Below are positions 38,076-50,004 of a DNA stretch of 64,000 bases, piece by piece. Within the stretch, counting starts at the first letter, position 1; each line of letters begins with the position of its first letter. This DNA comes from Trichaptum fuscoviolaceum. Taxonomy: Eukaryota > Basidiomycota > Agaricomycetes > Hymenochaetales > Trichaptaceae. Under the pieces are notes generated by a model. The model saw nothing but the letters and a program-made list of their open reading frames with translations, ran no database searches and had not been told where the DNA came from. Location of the stretch: positions 1,116,001 to 1,180,000 of the forward strand of contig CAJSYZ010000009.1 of assembly GCA_910574455.1 (NCBI GenBank), given 5' to 3'. The position numbers were made by a program, and so were the translations under genes.

Positions 38076-40785
38076 GTGCCCATGCAGGTCAAAGATCATC
38101 CTACGGTAGCAGCAAATCGGGAGTTCACAAATGGGCTTGTTGCTGCTGGTAAGACTCTCATAACCAAAGAAAGCCTAAGCTCACGATTCTCAGCGTCAAC
38201 ATTACCTACCGAAGCCGAAGTTGCACAAGATACGGCAGCCCTCATTAAATCAATTCAGACGCTTGCTTCCCTCCTACTCACATCATCTGCATTTCGCCTC
38301 ATCCTTTCTGACGTACTCTCTACCACTCGAGAAATCGTCGCCGATTCCGTCGAAACGATTCGTGAAACCGCTGAGATTGTCGAACCAGCTTACATTACCA
38401 GCATCGATATTTATTCATCTCTTTCTTCTTTAGATCATCCGACAAGCACAAGCTTCTCCTCAATATAATTCCGCCCTCCGAACTATCCTCTTCCTCTTTC
38501 GAAAGTATTCCTCAAGGGTACGGGTCGCTTCTACAGCGTTATCGTCAACGGCTGGAAATTCGATAGAGGTTTCTGCGCCGGTCATTGCTCCTGATCCGCA
38601 ATTCTCTCGAGTTTTAGAAGACCTCAGGGTGCTGCTGGAACGTTTTGCCGGAGGAAAGAGCTTAGAACCGCTCTTGAAATTGCTATCGAAGACTGTGGCG
38701 GATATTGCATCTGCGACTGCAGCTACCTCTGAAGGCGGAGAGTCTCCTGCAGCAGTGGAGTACTTTAACCGTGTTGGATTTTGGCTCGATACTGCGCTCA
38801 CTGACCCACAGTTCGTGCGTTCCCGGACAGGCCGGATGTCTTCTTCGAAACTTTACGATGAAGGTCGTACACTCTTCACTCAGAATGGAGAAGTCCGTTC
38901 TGACATTCAAAGGGTTGTACGAGAAGTACAAGACTTCACCGATGCGCTCAAGAAGGACAGGTCAACTTCTCGCTTCATGAGCGCTCTCTCATCTCTCCAA
39001 ACGTCGTCTAAATCTTTTCTCTTTACATCTACCCGACAGAGCATGCAGGCCGCGCAGCATTGGCACCTAACGGTGCTCAAACTTTTGATTGGGTGGCTTC
39101 TGCCGCGTATCCTATCGGCAATGAAAACAGTTCCGATGCCGCGAGTAGAATATTTGCAGAAAGACGGAAACGGTAGTCAGCTTGCCATAGCGCTCGATGC
39201 GCTGCTACTGAGTGCGGCAGAGGCGCTCCTCCCTGACGTGTTGACTGTGCAGGAATGGGGCGAAGTACGCCTTGAGATGGATGAAGAACTCGGAGCTGGT
39301 GGGTTTCGGAATGTCAACACACAGGTCTTGGCTGCGAAGCAAAATCTAGCTCGGGCTGACGCCAATGGCCATTCGGTGGAAAGTTTACTGCCAGTCTTCC
39401 AGCTGGAAGCTGATGCACCTGAAGCCGGTGCCAGCGGCTCTGAAGACGAACACAGTGGACTTGGTCGTAATGCTCGACTTACTACATCGTCCCGAATTCG
39501 GATACATATGGAGGGTCTACGACTAGAAGCGCACAACCTCGGGTACTATGCCCGATATGATCTGAACTCATGGCTGGGTTATGAAGATGAAGGGCTAATG
39601 AGCATCGACATAGGAAAGCAGATGAAGAGAGGTGAAGGGCTTGGTTTGGACATCGAGCTCGAAGTTGAGACCGACAGCAAATCCGGACCCGCGAGAACTA
39701 ATCAAGAAGGCGAAGAAAGTCGGCTCTTCAAAGTGTTGTCCGTAGACACGTCGCTTCCGGGGCTTGCATTGCATATTGCACGAAGTAAACATTGGTTCCT
39801 CAACTCCGCACTGGTGGCTCCGCTAGCGGGACCCATTGGACGCGCAGTGGGCACACGCATCCTGTCGGCACAGATCAAAGATGCTCTGGAGAAACTCGAG
39901 GAGGTGTTAAGAAATGTGAAACAGAAGGCAGATGAGAAGGCCGAACAGAGAGCAGAGAAGGCAATCAGAGACGGAGAAGAAATTGATAAGGAAGGTGGAA
40001 TGTGGGATTGGTGGGGCGCCATTTTAGAGAGATTTGGAGGTGAAGATGCATCGCAGGATGAAGATGAAGGCGACGAACAAGATGTATACACCGAGTCGCA
40101 TACGAACGCAACGCTCAGAGGCATCGTGCATGAAACATACACTCAACCGGAACCTCTAGCAGCAGGGATAGATGGCAATGCAGAGGACGAATACAGTGGG
40201 GTGTAAAAAGTGGTGGGACGGTCACATGTCACATTCCTATTTGGGTCACAGCCTGAGTTGAAAGTGATGCCCTTGTTGACAACATTCTACTACATTTTCT
40301 TGTATATTTCTACACATTCTTGTTCAATATAATCAAATATATCACCTAGCAAACTTTGAGCCCTCAAATGTGACGAGAAAGTACTTTTAAAAAGCTTTCA
40401 GTTCTTGCAATAGGAGATTTGGTAAGCACGTGACTGTCCCACTACTTTTTACACCCCACTGTATGCCCAGCCTCCGTTGCAAGAAAGTACGCTTGCTGTC
40501 GGCCTCAGCGCACAGATCCTTCCCGGAAAAGCCGAACCGCTCGTAGCCCGCTCGAGTCCTGGTGAAGCTGCGAAGAGTGTGGTCGAAGATGCGCAAGAAA
40601 CCGTAGACGATGTTAGAGAGCTGGGGGAAGATATTGGAGTGCGGACATCGGAGGTTGTGGATGAGGGGATTGTCAGAGCTGCGGGGGTGAGGAGGGAGCT
40701 TCAGAGTGCCGAGGTTCGGATGAGGAAGAGAGAGGGATTTGAGACTCGAAGAAGGGGATGGAGAAGTCGTGCTTTCGACTTGTGA
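38076..40785 (+). pseudogene. HAM1-like fungal protein gene, broken at both ends
   Basis: I place it in the HAM1-like N-terminal domain family of fungal lipid-binding-like proteins, from recalled sequence (VKDHPTVAANREFTNGLVAA, LLLTSSAFRLILSD). The N-terminus is lost to LINE sequence; the first usable ATG is 38,076. An intron at about 38,379-38,433 has an unusual GTCGAA donor. The main exon is open to 40,206 (about 690 residues). Its stop lies in a MITE. Across the MITE the same frame continues (AQPPLQESTLAVGLSAQILP) to a stop at 40,785, adding about 106 residues. The current product would lack both ends. It could still be expressed in shortened form. Confidence 0.72.
40194..40461. mobile_element. 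268-bp MITE, TA-flanked (Tc1/mariner type)
   Basis: Ends CAGTGGGGTGTAAAAAGT and its inverse, inverted repeat about 35 bp with three mismatches. TA at 40,192-40,193 and 40,462-40,463. Non-coding. It inserted in the HAM1-like CDS within a Tyr codon and brings in the in-frame stop TAA. Confidence 0.92.
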
Positions 40786-41285
40786 GGGTGATTTATGTAT
40801 CACATTTGTATTTCTGACGAACTCCCAAGTGGAATCATGAAAAACGGTTATGCGGTTCAACCGGTTCGGATTTTTTTTCGAAGGCAAAACTTCTCACGGG
40901 TCCAAACAACTGAATTTGACTCTTGAAGTCTTCAATGACCTTTGCAAATTTCCATCAAACATCTCTTCGAGCAAAGCCACAGATAGATCGGCAAACGATT
41001 TATTCTAGAATCCATGGCCGCGGTCCGAAGTCTACTAACTCCTATCTTGAAAGTACCAGCATCGGAGCGAAAGCAAATTGCGACAGAAAGCTCATCCTAG
41101 TCGACTCCGAACTCTGTCTCAACACAATGGACACTGGCAGAAGAGAAGGCGTTCTTGCCGATCATGATGCATGCAACATGATAGTCACAATCATCACTTC
41201 AGGGTCATCTTGGGCGATGCCGAAAAGCACCTATATATGAATAACTACGAAGGCTCAACACCGTTTCACTTTCCTTTCAACGACG
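40786..41285. other. Intergenic, no gene recognised
   Basis: 500 bp between the HAM1-like gene end and the F-box gene start; it should hold the F-box gene promoter. TATATGAATA near 41,231 could serve as a TATA-like element. Confidence 0.4.
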
Positions 41286-42987
41286 ATGTCCGCCGACCCA
41301 CAGGACGCACCGACTCAGGTTATTCCTGACGCATTATTTCTTTTGTTAACCAAGACAAATGTTGAACTCTTCCTTGCAAAGAACCGACCAGAGTTCTGTG
41401 CAATAATCATCGACAGGTCTGTTTAGCCGTTCATTCATTCACCCGAGGTTCTGAATACTCTTTTATAGACTTGAGCAACTTGACCACTGGTCAAAGGACC
41501 CAGGTCTTCTCTCCTCTGCGAAGAAATGCATTGATATTCTTCAAATATACCAAGAGTGTCTCGCGGGTTGTATGCAATCGGTACAGGGATCAATCGATGC
41601 GATACGAAATGCTTATCAACCTTTCTCGTTTGGAAGAGGACTCGCATCCCTTCCCGATGAGCTTCTTCGGATGGTCTTTGAGTATGTTGCAGATTCAAAG
41701 ATCTTGAGCCTCGTCTGTCGACGGTTCCGACGCGTCGTTTTGGATTCTCCTCGTCTATGGGCCACCATCTCAAATTCGGACATCAGTCTTCCTTACGTGA
41801 CCAAGTGTCTTGAAAGGAGCAAAGCCACTCCACTTGATATCATGTTACAGCTGTGTCCACCTCCGGTAGATCCAGACAGTTGTTCCTGCAAACGCGATGG
41901 CAGACTAGATATCGTGGAAGTGCTCAATGCTGTGCTTCCTCATCGGAACAGGTGGAATTACCTGGAAATTTGCGTTAGAATTGAGGAATGGGAAGACCTC
42001 GTAGGACCCCTTACAGAAACATGCGGCCATTTGATGAACCTCAACCTCCCACTTCTCACAGGATTGAAGTTCTGCCACTCCGAGACAGCGATTCCCATTG
42101 ACTATGACATTGATGAGATGCCTCTGCTCGACCCCAACACGATTTTTCACTTCTACAAATCTTTCACCGCCCCGCAGCTACAGAGCGTCCACTTCGTCAA
42201 CGTCATTCCTGGGCCCATTGCAATGTCTCCAATGCTCACGTCGTGTGAAATAGTAATTCATGACGAGCTCATAGGAGCCAAAGGTCTTCGTGACATATTG
42301 ACGTTCCTTTCTTCCGCCACCGCGCTGGAGAACTTGTCACTAACTTTGCATTGCGGCGAGATGGATACAGACGAAACGTATCCGGTTCAAGTACTACATC
42401 ACTTGAGATTCCTAGAGTTGCATGTCGCCGACACAAATAGCACATGGGTACGACCGTTCAGGGCTGCGTTGGTTACTCCGGTCATACGTACATTCCGGAT
42501 CCTCGTTAGCGCGGGCAATCCCCCAGATGATGCTAGCGAAGAAGCTAGTACAGGAGACCGACGTATCAGGTTCAATTGGTTAGAACTCATGCTTTGCCAT
42601 GACGAATACCCCGCGCTTGAGGAACTCTATGCTGAATTCTGTAGTCACTCTGGAGTGATCTCAGAATACCCTTTCAACGAGAGTGTATACAATATTCCCT
42701 TTGACAAAGTACCGAACCTGCGCGATCTTACCCTCTGGAGCATGAACATAAACCCAGCACCTACCATGATTAGGCGTATCCCAGCTCTCCAGACCATCCG
42801 TTTGCTGAGCCCGGCAACTAACTGGAAACCTTTCCTGGAAACCGCTATCGGGATGTTGCGCGCGCAAGGCGACATAGCATGTCTGCAAAATTTGGTTGTG
42901 TATCGTCCTGCGTACCTACCGCAGAAATCTTATTTTGATATCCAGGCCATCATCCCAGAGCGAAAGATTGAATGGGAGGTGGATTGA
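41286..42987 (+). CDS. F-box protein
   Basis: Exons 41,286-41,416 and 41,469-42,987, joined across a 52-bp intron (GTCTGT...TTATAG); 549 residues. The F-box is around residues 112-155 (LASLPDELLRMVFEYVADSK, ILSLVCRRFRRVVLDSPRLW). The remaining ~390 residues look like irregular leucine-rich strands (LRFLELHVADTN, LEELYAEFCSHSG, LRDLTLWSMN). F-box proteins of this layout recruit substrates to SCF ubiquitin ligases via Skp1; the substrate is unknown. The start was chosen as the first ATG giving an open exon with good splice sites. Such genes form large families in agaricomycetes. Confidence 0.88.
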
Positions 42988-43114
42988 AACTCGCAGCTTC
43001 GTGGAAAGTTAAATTCATAGTGTACGCATCTCAGTCTTATGAATCAGTTTAAGGATCTCTCACTATCCATATCCGAAACTATTCTAGAGAATGTCGATCA
43101 ATTTTTGTCTGGTA

Positions 43115-43905
43115 CAGTGTACTACCGGTCCTTCGGACACCCAATTGAAAGTTCGGCCTACCAATTTCTGTAACACACCTTTTGCAATAAAAATAATGTG
43201 GATGTTCTCTAAACTATCTCACTCATCGTATCACAAAGTTTGCTAAAGAAAATATCTCATTCATGAATTAATATGTTGGATTAAAGATTTTGCTTTTTTG
43301 TCACTCTCAATCAATCCTTCGGACACCCGTCACAGCCTGTCACGATCTCAGTATAATCATGGAATTTGGTGAAATCAGCCTTCATATGATCAGAGAAATC
43401 TATAACTCAAAGACAGAGTGATATAAGTATGCATATATGAGAAAATAATAAGATCATTCAGTCAGTAATAATTATTTGAGGAGCTCATGCATAAATTGTA
43501 GATGTCACGAAGCGTGAGAAACATTGCATGCCGTCGCAAAACAGAAGAAAAGCTTCGGATTGTCCTCTCTCAACACAATGGTTGCATAAACAGTCATATG
43601 AACCACTGATAGTCCTAGCTTTAAGATCATAGAAGTGTCCCATTAAATAAAAAAAAGCTAAAAAGTGATTACAGCAATTTATTAAATTCATATATGATTG
43701 CATATAAACTGAATTATGTCAAATTCCATACTTTTTATAACATAACTTTGCATCATATGCATGAAAGTTCTTTATTTTACGATATAGTCTTCATACAAGC
43801 TCTCCGGGGATGTCTACAAAGTTTCAGGAGGGTTGGGCAAGGGAGGAGCAAAAAAGGCTGGGTGTCCGAAGGAACGATGGTGTCCGAAGGACCGGTAGTA
43901 CACTG
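43115..43905. mobile_element. 791-bp element with perfect 27-bp inverted repeats, TA-flanked
   Basis: Ends CAGTGTACTACCGGTCC...; the terminal 27 bp match perfectly in inverse. TA at 43,113-43,114 and 43,906-43,907. The motif CCTTCGGACACC recurs several times near both ends. The interior is AT-rich with no transposase. It is Tc1/mariner-type by duplication and CAGTG end. Confidence 0.9.
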
Positions 43906-43907
43906 TA

Positions 43908-44697
43908 CATCTTAGCTCGCGTAATTGCTTGAATATGAGTTTTCTTTTTCTATGCATAGGCAATGAGCAAAGAACCTGCTTGGACCACTTCTTAGATTTA
44001 TCAGCTCGAGAACATCAAAATATGAGCAAAAACATGGCACATCATACTCTTTCCGAGTCTAAAGAGGACGAGTCGTAAGATGATGGAAGTTGATAAGGGT
44101 ACGATACAAGGGATGTGCCGTACTGTTCCAGCTGTTCCATATATACTGTCCGGCTGCCATAGTTGACGCGCACTCTGTGAGATATTTTGACGGCGTGCTT
44201 GAAAGAAAAACCTCGTGCAGACTCGTGAAATACCGTTCAACCGCGCCAGCCAGTGATATGGATTCCAGAAAGAAGGGAGGTTCAGTGCGTAGGCAACTAT
44301 CCATTAACATCTGTTTAACCGCATTCACCAAAACTCGCTCTCCTCTGACCTATAATTTGCACTGCAAACCAACCTCTATCTTACCACGATTCGGCAGTCA
44401 GGCGATAGAGATACTTCATGACACATAACGGGGAAGCCGGCCTCTCTTCTCCAAAGAGGTCGGATTGCTTGGACGAAATTTATTACCAGGCAGTGCAAAG
44501 CGATTAGATAGGCCCGAAAAGTTGAAAGGCGCCTCATATGCACTAATATGAAAGCATAGATCAATCAAACTCACGGTATTTGGAGCAATTAAGAATTATG
44601 ATGCAACTTAAGAAATGACACGTCTGGCAAGCGGTTTGCAGCAGGGAATAATTTGCATTGATGTTTACAACAGCCAGACGAATACTCATCGAGATCT
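43908..44697. other. Intergenic, no gene recognised
   Basis: 790 bp. A minus-strand open frame at 44,059-44,331 has no motif I recognise; it could be a decayed exon. Confidence 0.4.
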
Positions 44698-47600
44698 TTA
44701 TTTCGCCGCTGCATCGTGCTCATGCTCATGCTCATGCTGAAGCCACTCTTTCGTTCGTTCCGCAGCCGCATCATATACATAACGCACGGGAACGTTCCAA
44801 TATTTGGCCAGCGTAGGGTCGGTTGGCGACTGCGGTGTTGCTCCAAGTGTCTCTGCCTCCAGTAGGTGAAGAGACTGGCTGTCGTTGTCATCTGAACAAT
44901 AAAATGTATCAAAAGCAGAAAAAAAAAGATTGAGTGTCCGTGCTTACCGTCAAGATTCGGCGGTTCGGGGTCCACCATCTTGCGCTTACCCGCTGCCTTC
45001 TCGCTGAGCTGGAACGAGTTGATATCCGATGGCAGGCGTACTCCAGCCGCGCCGATGTCGGCCTCGCTCTGTCCATGTGAATCCGCCTCAAGAGACCCGT
45101 TTCTCGAATGGGTTCGCGACGCCGGCCTCGAGCCCATCAACGAGCGCGCAGGCGATGGCGACCTCGAGCGTGTGCCTGAACTCGAGATCATGCGCGGTCC
45201 ATGTAGAGCGCGAGCTGGGTGTGGTAGGTGGCTCGGGTGGTTCGGGACCTGCGGAGAGCGTGTGCCGTTGGCGAGGGGGAGCGGACGTGAGGTCAACTGT
45301 GTGGTGGGTTTATTGTAGGACGTTGGCGTGAGGTCAGTGATAGTTCTTGGTGAGTACTGTGCGTTCGGATCTAGATATGCTTGATCCTGGAAGCTTGTAG
45401 GTGAAGGAGAGCGAGAGCTCGAAGGGGCAGTCGAAGGAGCCAATAAGAAAGATGAGGAGTCTTGGTATGTGTTGTACTCCTACATCCATTCAGCTTTGAT
45501 AACCAAAATATACATGCTAACAACAGAGACAATACTCACAAACCCGTTCATACGCGTTTCTGTCTGACTCCTCTCTGTCGCAACTTTCACGATCTCCTTT
45601 TCCACGTCTATGCGCTCTAGGTCTGCGTAAATTTTCAGCGCCTCCGCAAGCTCTTCGTTCGCCTTCAAGAGTTCTGCAAGAAGCTTCTCTTCTCGCGTCA
45701 GCTGAGTTTCCGAGTTCGCGTTGGCATTTCCATAGTCGATTTCGGCGGACCTTCGAGATTCCAGAGCTTGCGCGCGCGACCGCTCCGCTCCTGCAGTGGC
45801 CCATGGTATTTGTGCAACGATAAGTTCTTGAGAGGAGAGGCACTTCTTATAAAATTCCTGAATACACGGAACGAGCTGTATTAAGAAAGGCACGAAAGAA
45901 ATTCGAAGGTGAAGGAAAGCAGACCTTTATGATGCCCTTTTCTTTCAGGTCCTCCGGTTTAGCAAACGCTAAAGCTTCGCTGAGCAGCGATGCGTTTCCT
46001 TTCCCAATCTTGCACTCTTGGAATAGTCGCCGTATGTCTTCATCGACTGGAATGATGCCCGCTCGTGAAGACAAACGTTCGCGCACGCGGGGACGAGGAT
46101 ATTGCTTCTTATAATAAGAGGACAAACTGAGCAAAACTATGAGATAATAGGAGACAAATTCATTACCAATTGCTCTTCAGAAGTCAACGAAGGATCTGAA
46201 TTGTTTTGGCGATAATCATGCTGAAGTCTTTGATTAGTTTGCATGTAAGGTGTCGCTGTGACAAGAGTACGGTCTTCGACGATCATCGGCAAGCCCTGTT
46301 TCATTGAATTAACACAAACATATAATTGAATGACAACCGTAATCAGTATAGATGCACAGAATCGATTGGAAAACATTACGCACGTCATCAGGCATATCGG
46401 GAGGTTTGAGTTTGCGCCATAACGAACGATAACTTTCTTTGAACAGCGGCTCTTTCGTCCCTAATAAATGCAAACAGCGTATTGACTTAACTTTACTCCG
46501 TAGCGCGTAGACACTGGATTATCGCATCCTTTACGCACCTCTGCTCGTAGAAATATATACAGCCGTTCCTAAAGCGTTCAGCAAGGCGTCTCGCACGAGC
46601 GGCGGGGTGCGCGACCCGGTTATGAGATCCTCAAGCGTATCTAGGAACTTACGCGAGCTTGTCTGGGCTTCGGTGTGTCAGCTAAAACTTTGAACGCGTA
46701 GAGTTGCTTGTAGAGATATGTAAAAATGTATACATACTGATGAATATGTCCGCGCAATTCTGGAGCATGATACCCCATAACTAGAGATTTGTTAAGACCG
46801 GTTCCTTCGCTTTTTATTGATTAACCAAGCAACAAACATACCCGAGCAGCTCTGACCTGACCAGATGGTTCTCCATATCTGCGAAGACCAGTTAGCCTCT
46901 TCACATATAACATAGGTCTTAGTATTCAGAGTTTACTGACTTCAATTCTCTCCGTAAGGCCTTCGCCGCCTGTTTGGCACAATGCTCACTATACGCCGCG
47001 CGGTCACATATCTCGAAGACAAGCGTCATGTCGAGTGATGCGACTGCTGTGGCAAAACCTTTAGTTTGGAGCGGTATGAATTAGAAATGTATAGCTGAGG
47101 TAGAAGAGGATTATGTGCGACGCACCGATCATGCGAGTTAATTCCTCCCCAATTTGCTCTTCACTTTCCTTATCCTTCCCTCTCCCCCTACTTTTTTCTT
47201 TCTCCTTGTCTTTCGAGCCCAGCAGAAACGCGCTCCACGGTAGCTTCTTATCTTCTTTACCCTCTTTGCCGTCCTTGATAGAGCCAGCAAGGTCAAGAAC
47301 TTCGCGTGACCGTCTCCGGTCCTGTCTCTCGAAGCTCCCATCTCGACGCTTTTTAGCATCGCCCCCGTCGGGATGTGATTGCGATTGGAGATGGAAGCGC
47401 TCCAGTAGGTTCTTTGGTTCTTTCTCCCTGTCTTTCTCCCGTTCCAAGTGGCGACCAGTCACAGAGGACAAGGACGCGGGGAGTATGGACGAGACGACGC
47501 TGCCACCGCTGCTCTCCCTCTCCTCGGAAGGTGGCGGACGCGCCTTCTGCAGCAGCCCCGGTTTATCTCTCCGTTTCGTCTTCTTGTCTCCTGCCGACGG

Positions 47601-48626
47601 AACACTATATATCTCCATGTCGCGCTCACGCCACTTCCGCTCGCGCTCGATCTCGAGAGAATCACGTTCGTCGTCCTCGATGCTGAAGGAAATCTCCGTG
47701 TCGGGTGAGCGCGGAGTGACCTCGACGCTTGGTCGGGCGGGTCGGGGCTGAACTAATTTGATTGATTGGGGAGGAGGCGAGGAGACAGCAGGATCTAATG
47801 CTCGCAAGATGGCAGCAGGTCCGGCATTAGTAGTAGCTGGTGAGCGCATGGTATAATCGGATTGTGGCGAAGTAGGAATAGGATCGCGATTCTTCTTGCG
47901 TAGCATATATGACTGGCTCTGGCCATGTCCCGAGTGTGAATGTGAATCAATCGGTGGCGCGTTCACCGTCTGCGGCGGTATGATTGGTGATGTCGAGCTC
48001 ATACTGAGCGGGCTTGCAGAACGCTGAACCGACAAAGCTGACGGCGACTGGAGCGGTTGGGATGCAACACCAGGAAGCGAGTTGAGTGAAGATGATCGCG
48101 TCGTAGGTAAGACGGGCGGGTGGGGATTTGGGAGCCCCGATACGTTGGACAGCTTGCGTTCTAGGTATGGCGAGTGACCCTGCTGAGTGTCGTAGTCTGA
48201 TGGCTGCACAACCTCCCAGTTGTCTTCAGACGATCGAGCCTGTGGCTGAGCAGGCTGCTGCACGGGCACAGCGCGCGAGTTTCTATATGTTCTTTCTCTC
48301 TCTCGCTCTGGGCGCTGCGGCGAGCCATAGGTGAGAATCTGACCTTGGCTTTGAGAATGGCCATGACTGTGATGGTGATACTCTGCCTGGCGCTGCGTGG
48401 CGAGCTGTGCCAACGCCGCATCAGGTGAGGGCGGGACGGCCGCGCCATAGTTTGGACCAGCGCTCATGAACGGCGAGCCCGACAATGGCGCCTGCGCGTC
48501 GACCAACGAGACTGCTGCCATCGCCTGGGTGACGCTCGGTTCGTTGGGATCATAGGGGATCACCGTGCCCATTGGCGGGCTCTGCGTCGAGCCATGCTTG
48601 GGGTTCGTCTTGAACAACTTCTTCAT
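44698..48626 (-). CDS. VHS-GAT domain protein with long disordered N-terminus
   Basis: Eleven exons on the minus strand (48,626-47,126; 47,058-46,941; 46,878-46,842; 46,780-46,738; 46,667-46,539; 46,460-46,384; 46,295-46,167; 46,107-45,925; 45,875-45,540; 45,479-44,948; 44,891-44,698), 1,092 residues, phases consistent. Residues 1-480 are low complexity (HHHSHGHSQSQGQ, Ser/Pro-rich, then Arg/Glu/Lys-rich). The VHS domain starts near residue 490 (ELTRMIGFATAVASLDMTLV, AKQAAKALRRELKYGE, ARLWGIMLQNCADIF, SSRKFLDTLEDLI). A GAT-like helix (LLKANEELAEALKIYADLE) follows near 800. The end has repeated His-Glu. VHS-GAT proteins sort ubiquitinated or endosomal cargo (Lsb5, GGA, Tom1). The exon after 46,107 assumes a TAAG acceptor. 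Confidence 0.82.
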
Positions 48627-49021
48627 TGTGAACGCTCACTGCGCCGGTGCTGACCCCACGCACCAAGACACAGATGATGTGAGAGAGAATAACTTTGAGG
48701 AGAATGTGCGTTGAATGTTGCGGGCGGTGATGGGAGGTACGATGGCGGTGTCGACGCCCCTTAGTGAAGTGACTACGCTTGCCACTTACCGCACAAGACC
48801 GGCCGTTGTACGTTCTCTATTCTTTTCTTTTCTTTTCTCTCGTCGGGTGCCAGCGCTCGCCTGAGTGTCTGCCAAGATTCACTACGTTTCCCATCAGAAT
48901 ACAATCTATCTATGTATGACTCAATTGACTTATGAGGAAACACTCCGGACTACGAATAGAACACAAGTCGTGTCCTCAGTAAATACCAAAATAATGAAAC
49001 AAAAACACAACAATCAACTCT
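48627..49021. other. Intergenic region
   Basis: 395 bp between two minus-strand genes: the promoter of the VHS gene (CT-rich TTCTTTTCTTTTCTTTTC near 48,820) and the 3' end of the Mrx11-like gene. No other feature seen. Confidence 0.4.
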
Positions 49022-49701
49022 TCATCTCCGACGAAATGCCCGAAACACAGTGGACGAGAGCGGGTCAATGACGCTCCTAGAGAACCCGGGTGCGAGGTAT
49101 AGCGATAGACCAATCCGTACCGGGAGGAGTGCCTACAGTGAACCTCAGTGAGCTCAAATAAATGCAGAATAATGAATGTTGCCCTATTAAAAAAAGAGAA
49201 GACAGATCATGAAGGGCGGAGAAATAGCTTGCAACAAACCTTCGTAATGCCATAGGCCAGAACAGCATTCGCAACGTCGCCCGCAATCCTCCTCGATGCG
49301 ACGTCCTCCTTCTCTCTCTCCCTTTCAATGTCTATTGTTGAGCGTTGGCCCTTCTCAAAGCCCCAGATCCCATACCGTCGCCCTACACGTCCGACCCAAC
49401 GCTCGCCCTCATCCACCCATTCTTCTCCTTTCCTCCTTAACCATGATTCCTCCAGCTCGCTGCTAATCGTGTCCGCTGATCGAACCGCCCCAACGACACG
49501 CTCACCGACACCTGCAGTCTTGGCTGCGTAGAAGAAGACGATGAGGGGTGCGACCGCCGTCGCTTCATGCAGGATTGCGAAGCTTGTGATGAGTGAAGGT
49601 AGAGCCGTCCCTGTCCGCGCAGAGATTCCGGCGAGCGTTGCTCTGTACCGCTGAATTAGACGTCCGGATCCGCTTGCTTTTTGTTTACTAGGCTCAGCCA
49701 T
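49022..49701 (-). CDS. Mitochondrial Mrx11-like membrane protein
   Basis: Exons 49,701-49,240 and 49,132-49,022, 190 residues. The basic start (MAEPSKQKASGSGRLIQRYR) fits a mitochondrial presequence. It then has LITSFAILHEATAVAPLIVFFYAA, a hydrophobic segment with an ILHE-TA motif, and near the end AYGITK joined across the intron to ALLPVRIGLSLYLAPGFSR. These two segments are what I recall of the fungal MIOREX component 11 family (yeast Mrx11), of unclear function at mitochondrial ribosome/expression sites. The join across the intron reproduces the family motif, which supports the splice model. Confidence 0.68.
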
Positions 49702-50004
49702 TAGAGTGATAGGAAGAAGTTATAGCGGCTATGGAAAGCAGTGGATAATGGTTGAAAATCAACATGGTCAGAGGCCAAGAACTTACAGCCTGAGAATACG
49801 ATCATGACCACAATCTCAGGAACATTCACACAGACTCAGAATATATACAATACATACCATAAAAACGAACATAAGAACTCTATTTCTCAAGTATCATAGA
49901 CATCAAAACGTATCTAATCTTAATTATCTCATAACAAAAACATAACTTTAGGAAACATAGTGGCGGTTCTTATCATATCTAGCGAATCGAAGGTGAACTC
50001 TATA
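49702..50004. other. Intergenic region
   Basis: About 300 bp, promoter side of the Mrx11-like gene and 3' side of the F-box/WD40 gene. Nothing specific seen. Confidence 0.35.

Noticed and set aside
47113..47751. 212-codon plus-strand frame
   Set aside because: Antisense to the Arg/Glu/Lys-rich part of the VHS-GAT gene.
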